From the NCBI GenBank assembly GCA_910577105.1, contig CAJTMB010000007.1:1-64000 (forward strand): a DNA stretch of 64,000 nucleotides, written 5' to 3'. Source of the stretch: an uncultured Lachnospiraceae bacterium (GTDB taxonomy: Bacteria; Bacillota; Clostridia; Lachnospirales; Lachnospiraceae). Both the position numbers and the translations under genes were made by a program. The notes beneath the pieces were generated by a model, which saw only the letters and a program-made list of their open reading frames with translations, was not told where the DNA came from and ran no database searches. Positions 26,786 through 35,261 of the stretch are shown one piece after another (within the stretch, counting starts at the first letter, position 1; every line of letters starts with the position of its first letter).

Positions 26786-27271
26786 TTATTCTTCTTCCTG
26801 CTCCTGTACCGTCCCCGCATCCATCAGTCCGCCTTCTGCTTTCTCCACATACAGTTTTCCGTCCAAATGCTCCAGTTCATGGCAGATGGCTCTGGCAAGC
26901 AGTTCCGTTCCCTCCAGCGTATACGGTTTCATGTCAATATCATAAGCAATGGCTTTTACATAGTCGGGTCTGGTCACTATCCCGCATTTTCCGGGTACGC
27001 TTAAGCATCCTTCCTGTCCCGTCTGTTCGCCGCTTGTCTCTACTATCCTGGGATTAATGAGTACATAAGGGTCTTCGCCAGTCGTATCGATAACAACAAT
27101 TCTTTTTAATATTCCCACCTGCGGCGCCGCCAGCCCCACTCCGTCAGCTTCATACATGGTATCAAACATGTCCTCCACCAGTTCTTTCAGCCGGGGCGTC
27201 ATTTCTTTTACTTCCTTGCAGGTTTTGGTCAAACATTCATCTCCGATTATCCTGATATTTCTAAGCGCCAT
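26786..27271 (-). CDS. def: Peptide deformylase
   Basis: Metalloenzyme removing the formyl group from nascent proteins. 161 residues with the three motifs GVGLAAPQVG, EGCLSVPG and HELEHLDG (metal ligands Cys, His, His and catalytic Glu). The short C-terminal tail is glutamate-rich. It lies 11 bases after priA and before fmt, a conserved order. Confidence 0.97.
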   Translation of the reverse strand: MALRNIRIIGDECLTKTCKEVKEMTPRLKELVEDMFDTMYEADGVGLAAPQVGILKRIVVIDTTGEDPYVLINPRIVETSGEQTGQEGCLSVPGKCGIVTRPDYVKAIAYDIDMKPYTLEGTELLARAICHELEHLDGKLYVEKAEGGLMDAGTVQEQEEE

Positions 27272-27282
27272 GGTTTCCTCCT

Positions 27283-29532
27283 CTAAAATGCATTTACCGG
27301 ATTAAAGTCAATCTGCATCATTTCATTTTTTAATTGCAGGGACTGCACTTTTTCTTCCAGTCCATCCTTAATCTCCACCAGTTTATCATAGTTTTCAAAT
27401 TTTACATAGAATATAAACCTGAAAATATCCTTTACTTTTCCTATCCCGGCCGGTGCAGGCCCTATAACGGTAAGCCTGTTTACGGCTTTTAAGGTTTCAT
27501 CCTGAAAGGACCCGGCAAACGCCGCCAAATCAGATGCAAGCATTTTCCCCTTTTTCTCATCCTTCGCAAATATCTGAACAGCCATCATATGGCATGCCGG
27601 CGGATACCGCAAAAGCTCCCTGTACAGGATTTCTTCCTCATAAAAGCCTTCATAATCCTGCGCCGCCGCATGGACGATGCTGTAATGCTCAGGCTGGTAA
27701 GTCTGGATTACCACCTCGCCGGGAAGATTTCCCCTTCCTGCCCGGCCCGCTGCCTGTGTAAGGAGGGCAAACGTACGCTCTCCCGCCCGGTAATCACTGA
27801 CGGACAGTGACAAATCCGCTGCCAGGATGCCTACCAGGGTAACGTTGGGAAAATCGTGACCTTTTACAATCATCTGGGTACCAATCAGTATCCGTGCCTC
27901 CCCGTTGGCAAAAGCGGAAAGGATTTTTTCATAACTGTCTTTTGTCCTGGTCGTATCCGCATCCATACGGAGTATCCCTGCTTCCGGGAACAATTCTTTT
28001 AGTTTTTCTTCTACCTGCTGTGTCCCCGCCTTAAAACCGGATATATATCCGGAGGAGCATTTGGGACATACCTTTACGGCAGGTTCTTCATATCCGCAAT
28101 AATGGCAGCACAGCTTTCCGCCCCTGTGCTCGGACAAGGATACGTCACAATGCGGGCACTTCATCACATGACCGCATGACCGGCACGATACAAAGCCCGC
28201 ATAACCGCGTCTGTTTAAAAAAAGCATTATCTGCTGTCCTTTTTGAAGCCTGTCTGCCATCAGTTCCTGTAGTTTTATACTGAAAATGGAGCGGTTTCCT
28301 GCTTTTAATTCTTCCCGCATATCCACGGTATAAACCTCGGGAAGACAGCCGCCGGTCAGACGTTCCTTTAATGTAAAAAGAGTATAATCACCCTTTTTTG
28401 CCCGGTAATAAGCCTCCATGGAAGGCGTGGCGGAACCCAGCACAACGCTGGCCCCATGCATACGCGCAATCTCTTCCGCCGTTTCACGGGCATGGTATTT
28501 GGGGGAGTTTTCGCTTTTATAGCTTGTTTCATGCTCTTCATCCATGATTATCAGTCCGACATGGGGAAACGGAGTAAACAAAGCCGAGCGGGGTCCGATA
28601 ATCACATCAATTTCCCCTCTTTTTGCCCGTTCGCACTGGTCATATTTTTCTCCCGCCGACAATGTGGAGTTGAGGACGGACACCCTGTCCCCGAATCTCG
28701 TATAAAACCGCAGCAGGGTCTGGTAAGTCAGGGCAATCTCGGGTATCAGCACTATGGCCTGCCTGCCGCGTTTTAAGATGCCTTCAATCAGGCTCATGTA
28801 AACTTCCGTCTTCCCGCTTCCGGTAATGCCGTGAATCAGATAAGTGCCTGTTTTCCCCCCGTCAAATTCCGAGAGGACCTTATTCACTATCTGCCGCTGG
28901 GAGATGCTCAATTCCTTTGGGACTGCATTTTTTGCCTTTATCCTGATGGGATTGCGGAGCCCCTCCTTCTTGTCTATTGCAATCATGCCCTGTTTCTCCA
29001 TCGCTTTTATCGTTACAGGGCTGATGTTCAATTTTCCCGTCACAAGCCGGTACGGCAGGCAGGTCACCTGAATCAGTTCTTTTAAAAGCCTCGCTTTTGC
29101 AGTCATATGCTTTCTTTCACACATGGTAAGTGCCACAGCCGCCTCTTCCGTATCCAGGCACAGCCGGATTGTTCTTTTTTCCAATGCCTTCACGGTCTGC
29201 TTTGCAGGCAGAACCGTCTTTAACGCCTGAATCATGGTGGAGCCGTAATTATGTTTTAAGTAAGCTGCCAAAAGCAGCTGTTTGTCTTCAACGGACACGC
29301 CGCCCACGGCTATCCCTTCTATTTCCTTGATTTTTTCGGGATTAAATTCCGGCATGTCCTTTATAGCCGTCACATATCCCTTCAGCCGCTTGTTTCCCGC
29401 CCCGAACGGAACCGTCACGCATATTCCTTCCGTAATTACGTCCCGCAAGTTTTTTGGTATCCTGTACTGAAAAGGACGGTCCACCTTTTCATGGGAAATA
29501 TCCACAATCACATCCGCATACAATTTTTCCAA
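27283..29532 (-). CDS. priA: Primosomal replication helicase PriA
   Basis: Superfamily 2 helicase that restarts stalled replication forks. 749 residues from TTG 29532: the AAGGAGG just upstream lies inside a longer frame that starts at ATG 29550, so the latter is unlikely. N-terminal 3' DNA-binding domain (VIVDISHEKVDRPFQYRIP), Walker A GITGSGKTEVY, Walker B MDEEHE, PRSALFTPF, SATPSME, the eight-cysteine zinc-binding insert (CRSCGHVMKCPHC, CHYCG, CPKC) and helicase motif VI (TQAAGRAGRG). Confidence 0.96.
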   Translation of the reverse strand: MEKLYADVIVDISHEKVDRPFQYRIPKNLRDVITEGICVTVPFGAGNKRLKGYVTAIKDMPEFNPEKIKEIEGIAVGGVSVEDKQLLLAAYLKHNYGSTMIQALKTVLPAKQTVKALEKRTIRLCLDTEEAAVALTMCERKHMTAKARLLKELIQVTCLPYRLVTGKLNISPVTIKAMEKQGMIAIDKKEGLRNPIRIKAKNAVPKELSISQRQIVNKVLSEFDGGKTGTYLIHGITGSGKTEVYMSLIEGILKRGRQAIVLIPEIALTYQTLLRFYTRFGDRVSVLNSTLSAGEKYDQCERAKRGEIDVIIGPRSALFTPFPHVGLIIMDEEHETSYKSENSPKYHARETAEEIARMHGASVVLGSATPSMEAYYRAKKGDYTLFTLKERLTGGCLPEVYTVDMREELKAGNRSIFSIKLQELMADRLQKGQQIMLFLNRRGYAGFVSCRSCGHVMKCPHCDVSLSEHRGGKLCCHYCGYEEPAVKVCPKCSSGYISGFKAGTQQVEEKLKELFPEAGILRMDADTTRTKDSYEKILSAFANGEARILIGTQMIVKGHDFPNVTLVGILAADLSLSVSDYRAGERTFALLTQAAGRAGRGNLPGEVVIQTYQPEHYSIVHAAAQDYEGFYEEEILYRELLRYPPACHMMAVQIFAKDEKKGKMLASDLAAFAGSFQDETLKAVNRLTVIGPAPAGIGKVKDIFRFIFYVKFENYDKLVEIKDGLEEKVQSLQLKNEMMQIDFNPVNAF

Positions 29533-29598
29533 TGGTGAACCTCCTTCCATTCCGTATAGTTAACCGGCATTTAAAAAACCGGTTCGTTAAAAAACGCT

Positions 29599-31071
29599 TT
29601 ACGAAGCGGTATCACCGGACAGGATTTCCGCAATCAGTACCCTTTCATCCATCGGGTATTTCTTTCCTTTGATTTCCTGATAGTCCTCATGTCCTTTGCC
29701 TGCCAGTACAATAATATCTCCCGGCTCTCCATGGGCAATGGCATAGGCAATGGCTTCTTTCCGGTCGCAGATTTCCACATATTTCCCCTCAGTTTTTCCG
29801 ATGCCTGTTTTAATATCTTCTATAATGTCCTGCGGTTCCTCAAACCGGGGATTGTCTGAGGTAATAATCGTAAGGTCCGCCAGTCTGCCGCTGACCTCCC
29901 CCATCTCAAAGCGGCGCAGCTTAGAGCGGTTTCCTCCGCATCCAAACAAACATACCAGCCTGTTCGGTTCATATTCCCGAAGGGAGTTCAACAGGCTTTC
30001 CAGACTCATGGCATTATGCGCATAATCAATCAGTAGTGTAAAGCTGTCGGATACTTTTACCATTTCAATCCTGCCCTTAACCTTTGCAGCAAGCAGCGCT
30101 TTCCTGATATTTTCCTCCGATACCCCGAAATGCCTGCAAATAGCCATTGCAGTCAGGGCATTGTAAACGCTGAACCTGCCGGGTGTGGTAACTTCCACCT
30201 CCATGGAAAGAAGACCCTTTGTACAAAAGGAAACCCCAAGCTCCCCGGGCTTTTTTACAAGTTTGAGATTGACAGCGCGCAAATCACTGCCCTCATTAAG
30301 TCCGAATTTTTCCATTATGCAGGTATGGCCCTCCGTCACAGCGTCACAGTGGGCGTCGTCTCCGTTCACAATGCCTATCCTGCACTGTTTGAACAAAAGT
30401 CCCTTGCATGTCCTGTATTCTTCAAAATCCGCATGTTCTCCCACACCGATATGGTCCGGCTCCAGATTGGTGAAAATACCGAAATCAAACACAAATCCCT
30501 GGGTGCGGTGCAGTTTCAGTCCCTGTGAGGACACCTCCATTACCACCACATCACAGCCTTCGTCCGCCATCCGGCGGAAATATTCCTGTACCAGATAGGA
30601 CTCCGGCGTTGTATTGCCCGCATGGATATGGGTATCACCGATAATGGTTTCTATGGTACCGATAAGCCCTACCTTATATCCGGCATTTTCCAGAATAGAT
30701 TTGACCAGATAAGTAGTGGTGGTTTTTCCCTTTGTGCCGGTAATGCCGATAATTTTCATCCTCTCTGCCGGATGCCCGAACCATGCCGCCGCTATAAAAG
30801 CCATGGCGTAACGGGTATTTTCCACCCTGATAACCGTAACAGGCACATCCTGCGGCACTTCCACCGCTTTTTCCACCACCAGCACAACAGCCCCCTTTTG
30901 GGCAACCTCTGCCGCATGGTCATGACTGTCGAAATTCATGCCCCTGATACAGATAAAAAGACAACCCTTCGTCACCTTTCTCGAATCGTATACCACTTCG
31001 TCCACCTGCGTATCAAGGCTTCCTTTTTCACATTGAAACGCCAATCCATCCAGCAATTCCGATAATATCAT
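29599..31071 (-). CDS. murE: UDP-MurNAc-tripeptide synthetase (meso-DAP adding)
   Basis: Adds the third amino acid of the stem peptide. 490 residues: N-terminal Rossmann domain, P-loop GTKGKTTTT (112-120), TTPESYLVQ, VMEVSSQGLKLHR, LEPDHIG, and the C-terminal domain with SDNPRFEEP. The DNPR motif indicates meso-diaminopimelate rather than lysine. It is separated from the rest of the wall cluster by about 14 kb and lies just upstream of priA on the same strand. The 126 bp before it hold no recognised feature. Confidence 0.96.
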   Translation of the reverse strand: MILSELLDGLAFQCEKGSLDTQVDEVVYDSRKVTKGCLFICIRGMNFDSHDHAAEVAQKGAVVLVVEKAVEVPQDVPVTVIRVENTRYAMAFIAAAWFGHPAERMKIIGITGTKGKTTTTYLVKSILENAGYKVGLIGTIETIIGDTHIHAGNTTPESYLVQEYFRRMADEGCDVVVMEVSSQGLKLHRTQGFVFDFGIFTNLEPDHIGVGEHADFEEYRTCKGLLFKQCRIGIVNGDDAHCDAVTEGHTCIMEKFGLNEGSDLRAVNLKLVKKPGELGVSFCTKGLLSMEVEVTTPGRFSVYNALTAMAICRHFGVSEENIRKALLAAKVKGRIEMVKVSDSFTLLIDYAHNAMSLESLLNSLREYEPNRLVCLFGCGGNRSKLRRFEMGEVSGRLADLTIITSDNPRFEEPQDIIEDIKTGIGKTEGKYVEICDRKEAIAYAIAHGEPGDIIVLAGKGHEDYQEIKGKKYPMDERVLIAEILSGDTAS

Positions 31072-31197
31072 GTAAACCTCTTTTCAGCCCTTCACCCGGG
31101 CGCAAAACATAAATTATTTTTATTTTACTCCATTTTAGGATGTATTACCACATAAAAATGAAAATATGAGGGGTTGCGCTCTATAGAAACATGTTAT

Positions 31198-31935
31198 TTA
31201 TCTCTCTAATCCATATAGTTTAAATGGATTCGTTTCCAGTTCTTTTCTGTAAAGACTTACCACATCCCAAATATCAAAAAACATATATTTACATTTTCCA
31301 ATATAACCTTCTTTAATAATACCCTTTTTGTATGCCATATCCTGAATTGTATACCAGGATTTTACCGGCGGTTCACCGCATTCAACAAGCCATTCACTTG
31401 GCAGATACTTACTATTGACTTCTTCTGTAGGTGCAAAAATATCACTGATTTCTTTTGGCATAATATCTTCCATATAATGCATTGCAGTTAATTTGTAAAT
31501 ATCGACACCAAGCAATAATGCTTTTCCACCATTCCGAATAACATAATTCAACCCGTCTTTTGCAGCCTCATCTGCATGTAATCCCCAACCAGATGTTCTA
31601 ATCTCGCCGGTGCCTGTAACAACATCTTCTCGTTGTCTAAATGTATCTGCAATGATACCCATAGCAGTTTTTGGTGCATCTTCCGAAAGTATTTTGATTT
31701 TCACAGTAATCCCCATATCCCTATCTTCTTCCGTAAGTTCCAATTCCGGACCAAAACATAAGGATGGCATAAATATACTTCCACGCTTCGTCACACATTC
31801 CATAAGTGCTTCTATTACAGTATCTGCTCCACCTTCAACGTAGCCTAAGCTACTAAGCGAACTGTGTACTTCAATTTCCATCCCTTCTTGAAGTCCTACT
31901 CTTTTCAGTTCCTCAATCAATTCTGTTTTGTTCAT
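31198..31935 (-). CDS. AAC(3)-family N-acetyltransferase homologue
   Basis: Resembles acetyl-CoA-dependent aminoglycoside 3-N-acetyltransferases. 245 residues from ATG 31935, after AAAGGAG. Family features: EVHSSLSSLGYVEGGADTVI near the N-terminus, MPSLCFG, and LLLGVDIYKLTAMHYME corresponding to the conserved LLG-N-TxxH-E region. The block that is usually RS-HP--S reads IRTSGWGLHADEA, so a conserved His-Pro is absent and aminoglycoside activity is doubtful. The gene looks more A/T-rich than its neighbours and lies at the start of an accessory stretch, suggesting transfer (inference). Confidence 0.8.
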   Translation of the reverse strand: MNKTELIEELKRVGLQEGMEIEVHSSLSSLGYVEGGADTVIEALMECVTKRGSIFMPSLCFGPELELTEEDRDMGITVKIKILSEDAPKTAMGIIADTFRQREDVVTGTGEIRTSGWGLHADEAAKDGLNYVIRNGGKALLLGVDIYKLTAMHYMEDIMPKEISDIFAPTEEVNSKYLPSEWLVECGEPPVKSWYTIQDMAYKKGIIKEGYIGKCKYMFFDIWDVVSLYRKELETNPFKLYGLER

Positions 31936-32137
31936 TTTGGCTCCTTTCAACACTTAACTAAATCCTGATTTATATGCTTGATTATAAAATATATGCCTGG
32001 ATGCTTGCAATGTAAATTTATAAGTCCGCTTTCTATGAAAGAAAGTAAAAATATATGGAAAATATGGCTTCTGCCACAAAATATAAAGACTGCTACGTCC
32101 GTACGCCGCCCATATCCGGTAGTTTTGGCGGCGACAG

Positions 32138-32269
32138 CCTGTCGGAAAACAGATTTCGAAAGGAGCCCGTAAAAAAACGCCGGTGCTTAGCGAGGTATTG
32201 TCGAGCTTAGCGCCGCTGCGTTTTTTTAGAGCGCAAGCGTGGCGACGCAGGAATCCGTTTTCCGACAGG
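32138..32269. repeat. Long palindromic element, diverged copy E
   Basis: The arms CCTGTCGGAAAACAGATT (32138-32155) and AATCCGTTTTCCGACAGG (32252-32269) pair with one mismatch. Inside are AAAGGAGCCCGTAAAAAAAC, GCCGGTGCTTAGCGAGG, GCTGCGTTTTTTTAGAGCG and AAGCGTG, in the same order as the core of copies A-D. The outer arms are unrelated in sequence to theirs. A separate hairpin, CGCCGCC...GGCGGCG (32104-32133), lies just before it. It is in a 580-bp divergent gap and has no coding content. Confidence 0.75.
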
Positions 32270-32308
32270 CGTCCCCTTACCCGTTACAGACGTCCCCTTA
32301 CCCGTTAC
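32270..32308. repeat. 18-bp direct repeat, two copies
   Basis: CGTCCCCTTACCCGTTAC occurs at 32270-32287 and again, exact, at 32291-32308 (21-bp period), between palindrome E and the terminator that follows. No role is recognised. Confidence 0.85.
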
Positions 32309-32313
32309 GCAGA

Positions 32314-32337
32314 AAAACCCGGACTACTCCGGGTTTT
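32314..32337. terminator. Strong terminator in a divergent gap
   Basis: AAAACCCGGA-CTAC-TCCGGGTTTT is a perfect 10-bp stem with U/A tracts both ways. It lies between divergently transcribed genes and so does not follow any recognised coding sequence. Confidence 0.85.
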
Positions 32338-32465
32338 CCGCATTTTCTTATGAGGGGGGGAGATAGTGAGTTCATCAACTATCTGTAATTTAATATACCC
32401 GCAAATTGTGTTTATTCTGTGTCCAAATTATGAGGAAAAAATGAAAACAAAATAAAAAAACTGTA

Positions 32466-32494
32466 TTGCACCTTGTTTTTTCAAAAGCTATAAT
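32466..32494 (+). promoter_or_regulatory. Sigma-A promoter of the 32516 gene
   Basis: TTGCAC (32466-32471), 17 bases, TATAAT (32489-32494). The predicted start near 32501 is very close to the AAAAGGAG ribosome site and the ATG at 32516, giving a short leader. Confidence 0.75.
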
Positions 32495-32515
32495 AAGACA
32501 AAAAGGAGTAGACAT

Positions 32516-33283
32516 ATGGATAAAAAAGGTATTGTCATAAGCATTATTTCTGGTTTTTTTTTCATAGCTGCATTTATAATCTTATCAATGCTTCTTTCCA
32601 AAGATACAGACGGCTGTTCCAATCCGGCTTCCACCGTAAATACTGCCAAGGAGGAACTTTCCGCTACGGACTGTTCCGATACCGAAATTGATATGGATGA
32701 TATTTATCTCAATGAACTGGTATCCGGAACGGATAACGGGAGAATATATCCCAATCCGGAAGAATGTGTAAATGTTGTTTGGGAAGAAAAAGATATCATT
32801 GCCTATTATGGAAATCATTTGGTTCCCCCCTATATTCCTTCTGGTTTACAGGAATCTCCCCAAAATGGCACACAGGAAGCAGTGTTTTCCAACACAGGAG
32901 AAATATGGGAAGATACCGTCTGGCTTAATTTCTTTCACGACTATTATGATGACGGAAGTCCAAAATTGACAGAAGACATTTCCGCTGTAAAGGGATTTTA
33001 TTTGAATGCTTCTAAAATCGGCCTTCTGACTAACTATTGCATTACAGGCACAGCAAACGAGATAAAAGCATCGAATATTGGCAAAACCTCCGTATTCATC
33101 GGTTATCAGTCCATGGAATACGGTCCATACGATTCAGATACACACAAACCTTCCGGATACTATGATATGTATGTCTTTCAATTTGCCTTAAACGGCATAG
33201 AATATGAACTTGTTTTTTCACAGATAGAACTTGAAGAAGCCGTTAAAGTAGTATCTTCCATAATTTATGGCAAAAATATGTAA
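32516..33283 (+). CDS. Membrane-anchored hypothetical protein
   Basis: Not recognised as a named family. 255 residues: a short basic N-terminus and one hydrophobic segment (about 6-27), then a hydrophilic extracytoplasmic domain without Cys pairs or catalytic motifs. No lipobox is seen; Cys34 lies after charged residues. Aromatic- and Asn/Asp-rich segments (IPSGLQESPQNGTQ, SMEYGPYDSDTHKPSGYYDMYVFQF) suggest a compact beta-rich external domain. It has a good promoter and an AAAAGGAG ribosome site, and ends 10 bases before the DUF362 gene, so the two form an operon on the strand opposite to most of the window. Confidence 0.8.
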   Translation: MDKKGIVISIISGFFFIAAFIILSMLLSKDTDGCSNPASTVNTAKEELSATDCSDTEIDMDDIYLNELVSGTDNGRIYPNPEECVNVVWEEKDIIAYYGNHLVPPYIPSGLQESPQNGTQEAVFSNTGEIWEDTVWLNFFHDYYDDGSPKLTEDISAVKGFYLNASKIGLLTNYCITGTANEIKASNIGKTSVFIGYQSMEYGPYDSDTHKPSGYYDMYVFQFALNGIEYELVFSQIELEEAVKVVSSIIYGKNM

Positions 33284-33293
33284 GGAGCAAATT

Positions 33294-34409
33294 ATGATAC
33301 AGACACTATACCGCGTTCCCGAATACAGGGAGGACTTGCTCTATGATGCCGTCTGCAAATTTATGGCGGACCTTGAAATAGAAAAGGATTTGCGTCCCGG
33401 CATGAAGGTTGTACTAAAGCCCAATCTGGTGATGGCCAAAAGTCCTTCTGTTCCTGTCACCACGCACCCCCTTGTCATCAAGGCGGTTGCCGTATGGCTT
33501 TCGGAACACGGCATAGATGATATCACGCTGGCGGAGAGTTCGGGCGGCTTATACAATGCGGAATATATGAAAAACGTATATCATGTATGCGGTATGCGGC
33601 AGCTAGCGCCCCTTGTGAAACTCAACATGGACTTTAGCGCGCGCACCGTAAACTGTCCTCCGGACTTTAAAAACCATTCCTTCCACATTATTACACCGAT
33701 TTGCGAGGCCGATTATATCATCAATATCTGTAAATTGAAGACCCATGCCATGACCGGATATTCGGGAGGCATTAAGAATCTCTTTGGCACAATTCCCGGA
33801 CTGGAAAAGCCCCAGTTGCATTACCGCTGGCCGGACATCGAGGATTTTTCCCGGATGCTTCTGGAAATTGCGCAGACCGTTAAGCCCGGTCTTACCGTGA
33901 TAGACGCCGTTGACGCCATGGAGGGGAACGGTCCCACAGGCGGCACCTCCCATCCTTTACACATGGTGCTTGCCGCAAAGGATATGTATACCCAGGATTA
34001 TTTTGCGGCAGGGCTCATGGGACTTTTGCCCAAAGATATCGTGATGCTCAGACAGGCTTGCGAAGCAGGCCTTGCCCTGCCCGATGAAATCACGTTAAAG
34101 GGAGATGCCATCCCTAAAGATTTAACTCCTTTTCAGGTTCCCGATACGAAAAAACTGGACTTTACCGGTTTCCTGCCCGGCTTTTTACGGAAACCTTTTA
34201 CAAAAATAGCGGCAAAGCTTCTTAAGTCCTACCCCCAACTGGACAAAAATCTCTGCGTTGGCTGCGGGAAGTGTGCGGAAAGCTGTCCTGCCCATGTCAT
34301 TACAATATCTGATAAAAAGGCACATTTTCACAAAAAAGGCTGCATCTCCTGTTTTTGCTGTCAGGAAATGTGCCCCATGAAAGCCATATCCGTAAAAAAG
34401 GCGCTGTGA
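33294..34409 (+). CDS. DUF362 domain protein with two [4Fe-4S] motifs
   Basis: 371 residues from ATG 33294 (TAAGGAG just upstream; an earlier start at 33267 would overlap the previous gene). The N-terminal two thirds is the DUF362 domain (KVVLKPNLVMAKSP, PLVIKAVAVWLSEHG, KLKTHAMTGYSGGIKNLFG, VIDAVDAMEGNGPTGG), whose function is not established. The C-terminus is a two-cluster ferredoxin domain: CVGCGKCAESCP and CISCFCCQEMCP. Probably a cytosolic redox or metal-handling protein. It ends tail to tail with the lipoprotein gene. Confidence 0.9.
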   Translation: MIQTLYRVPEYREDLLYDAVCKFMADLEIEKDLRPGMKVVLKPNLVMAKSPSVPVTTHPLVIKAVAVWLSEHGIDDITLAESSGGLYNAEYMKNVYHVCGMRQLAPLVKLNMDFSARTVNCPPDFKNHSFHIITPICEADYIINICKLKTHAMTGYSGGIKNLFGTIPGLEKPQLHYRWPDIEDFSRMLLEIAQTVKPGLTVIDAVDAMEGNGPTGGTSHPLHMVLAAKDMYTQDYFAAGLMGLLPKDIVMLRQACEAGLALPDEITLKGDAIPKDLTPFQVPDTKKLDFTGFLPGFLRKPFTKIAAKLLKSYPQLDKNLCVGCGKCAESCPAHVITISDKKAHFHKKGCISCFCCQEMCPMKAISVKKAL

Positions 34410-34427
34410 CAGTCAGTCAGCGCCTTC
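34399..34427 (-). terminator. Terminator overlapping two convergent stop codons
   Basis: AAGGCGCTG (34399-34407) pairs with CAGCGCCTT (34419-34427). On the minus strand it runs into six T residues, ending the lipoprotein transcript. Both the stop of the DUF362 gene (34407-34409) and that of the lipoprotein gene (34413-34415) lie in the hairpin. Confidence 0.85.
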
Positions 34428-35243
34428 CTCATAGCTTGCTGTCAGTTTATCGAGAATAACGGTTTCCTGCGCTGCTTCCTGCAGGCTCAAATCAAACCAC
34501 GCAAACTGCACTTCTTCTTTTTTCATCCCTTCTATAAAATCAGCGTAGAGCTGTTCCCATTCCTCTTGTAAAATGATATTATCCCCGAAACCGGCTCCAT
34601 CATAATAAGTGTGAACCTCTTCTTCCTCCCTGTACCAATCATGGCTGGAGCGGACAATTTCCTGATATATCCTGCCGTCCTCCATCCAGAAAAAGCCGTC
34701 CATGTAACCGTAATCCCCGAAACCTCCCCTCTGCCAGTCGCAGACTGCATAATAGATAATCCCCGTGTCCTCGTCCAGATAGGCTGTCGGCTCATAATCC
34801 TGCAAATCAAACTGGTTTTCCCCCATCTGCATAGGCTGCTCCAGCTCCACTACCTCATTTCCTTCCACCCGGTAAAAATAGTTTGAAGAAAAATGCCCGC
34901 TGCCCTGTATGAAGTTAGCTATCAGTTCAAGCCTGCCATCCCCGTCCAAATCGTAAACGGCATACCAGCTTTCCGGGTAATTGCACCATGCATCGTAGTT
35001 TTTCGCAAATACGGAAAGCTGCTCCAAATCCGTAAGCGGCACGGTTTCCGATATTTGCTCCGCCGTCTGGTCCGGCTCCGTTTCCGGAAACTGTTCTGTT
35101 TCAGGAACCTGCTCCGTTTCCGGAAAGCCATCCGGTATTTTTGCCATATCTTTTTCACTGCTGCCCTTAGCGCATCCGCCGGCAAAAAGCAGGGTCGTCC
35201 CCAGTAAAACAACCGGCAGTCCCCGATGAAAGATTCTTTTCAT
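34413..35243 (-). CDS. Hypothetical lipoprotein
   Basis: 276 residues with a signal peptide (about 1-23) ending in the lipobox LFAGGC, so it is probably lipid-anchored outside the membrane. A Glu/Pro/Thr-rich spacer follows with the unit PETEQ repeated (about 38-62). The folded part contains YDLDGDGRLELI, a calcium-loop-like DxDxDG motif seen in FG-GAP-type secreted proteins, and is acidic and rich in Tyr/Trp. No enzyme motif is visible. It lies 19 bases after recJ and may be co-transcribed. Confidence 0.85.
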   Translation of the reverse strand: MKRIFHRGLPVVLLGTTLLFAGGCAKGSSEKDMAKIPDGFPETEQVPETEQFPETEPDQTAEQISETVPLTDLEQLSVFAKNYDAWCNYPESWYAVYDLDGDGRLELIANFIQGSGHFSSNYFYRVEGNEVVELEQPMQMGENQFDLQDYEPTAYLDEDTGIIYYAVCDWQRGGFGDYGYMDGFFWMEDGRIYQEIVRSSHDWYREEEEVHTYYDGAGFGDNIILQEEWEQLYADFIEGMKKEEVQFAWFDLSLQEAAQETVILDKLTASYEEGAD

Positions 35244-35261
35244 AATTTGTCACCTCTCCCG

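Noticed and set aside
32104..32337. CRISPR array or riboswitch in the structured gap
   Set aside because: Only two 18-bp repeats with a 3-bp gap, no spacers, and no riboswitch consensus recognised; called palindrome, direct repeat and terminator instead.
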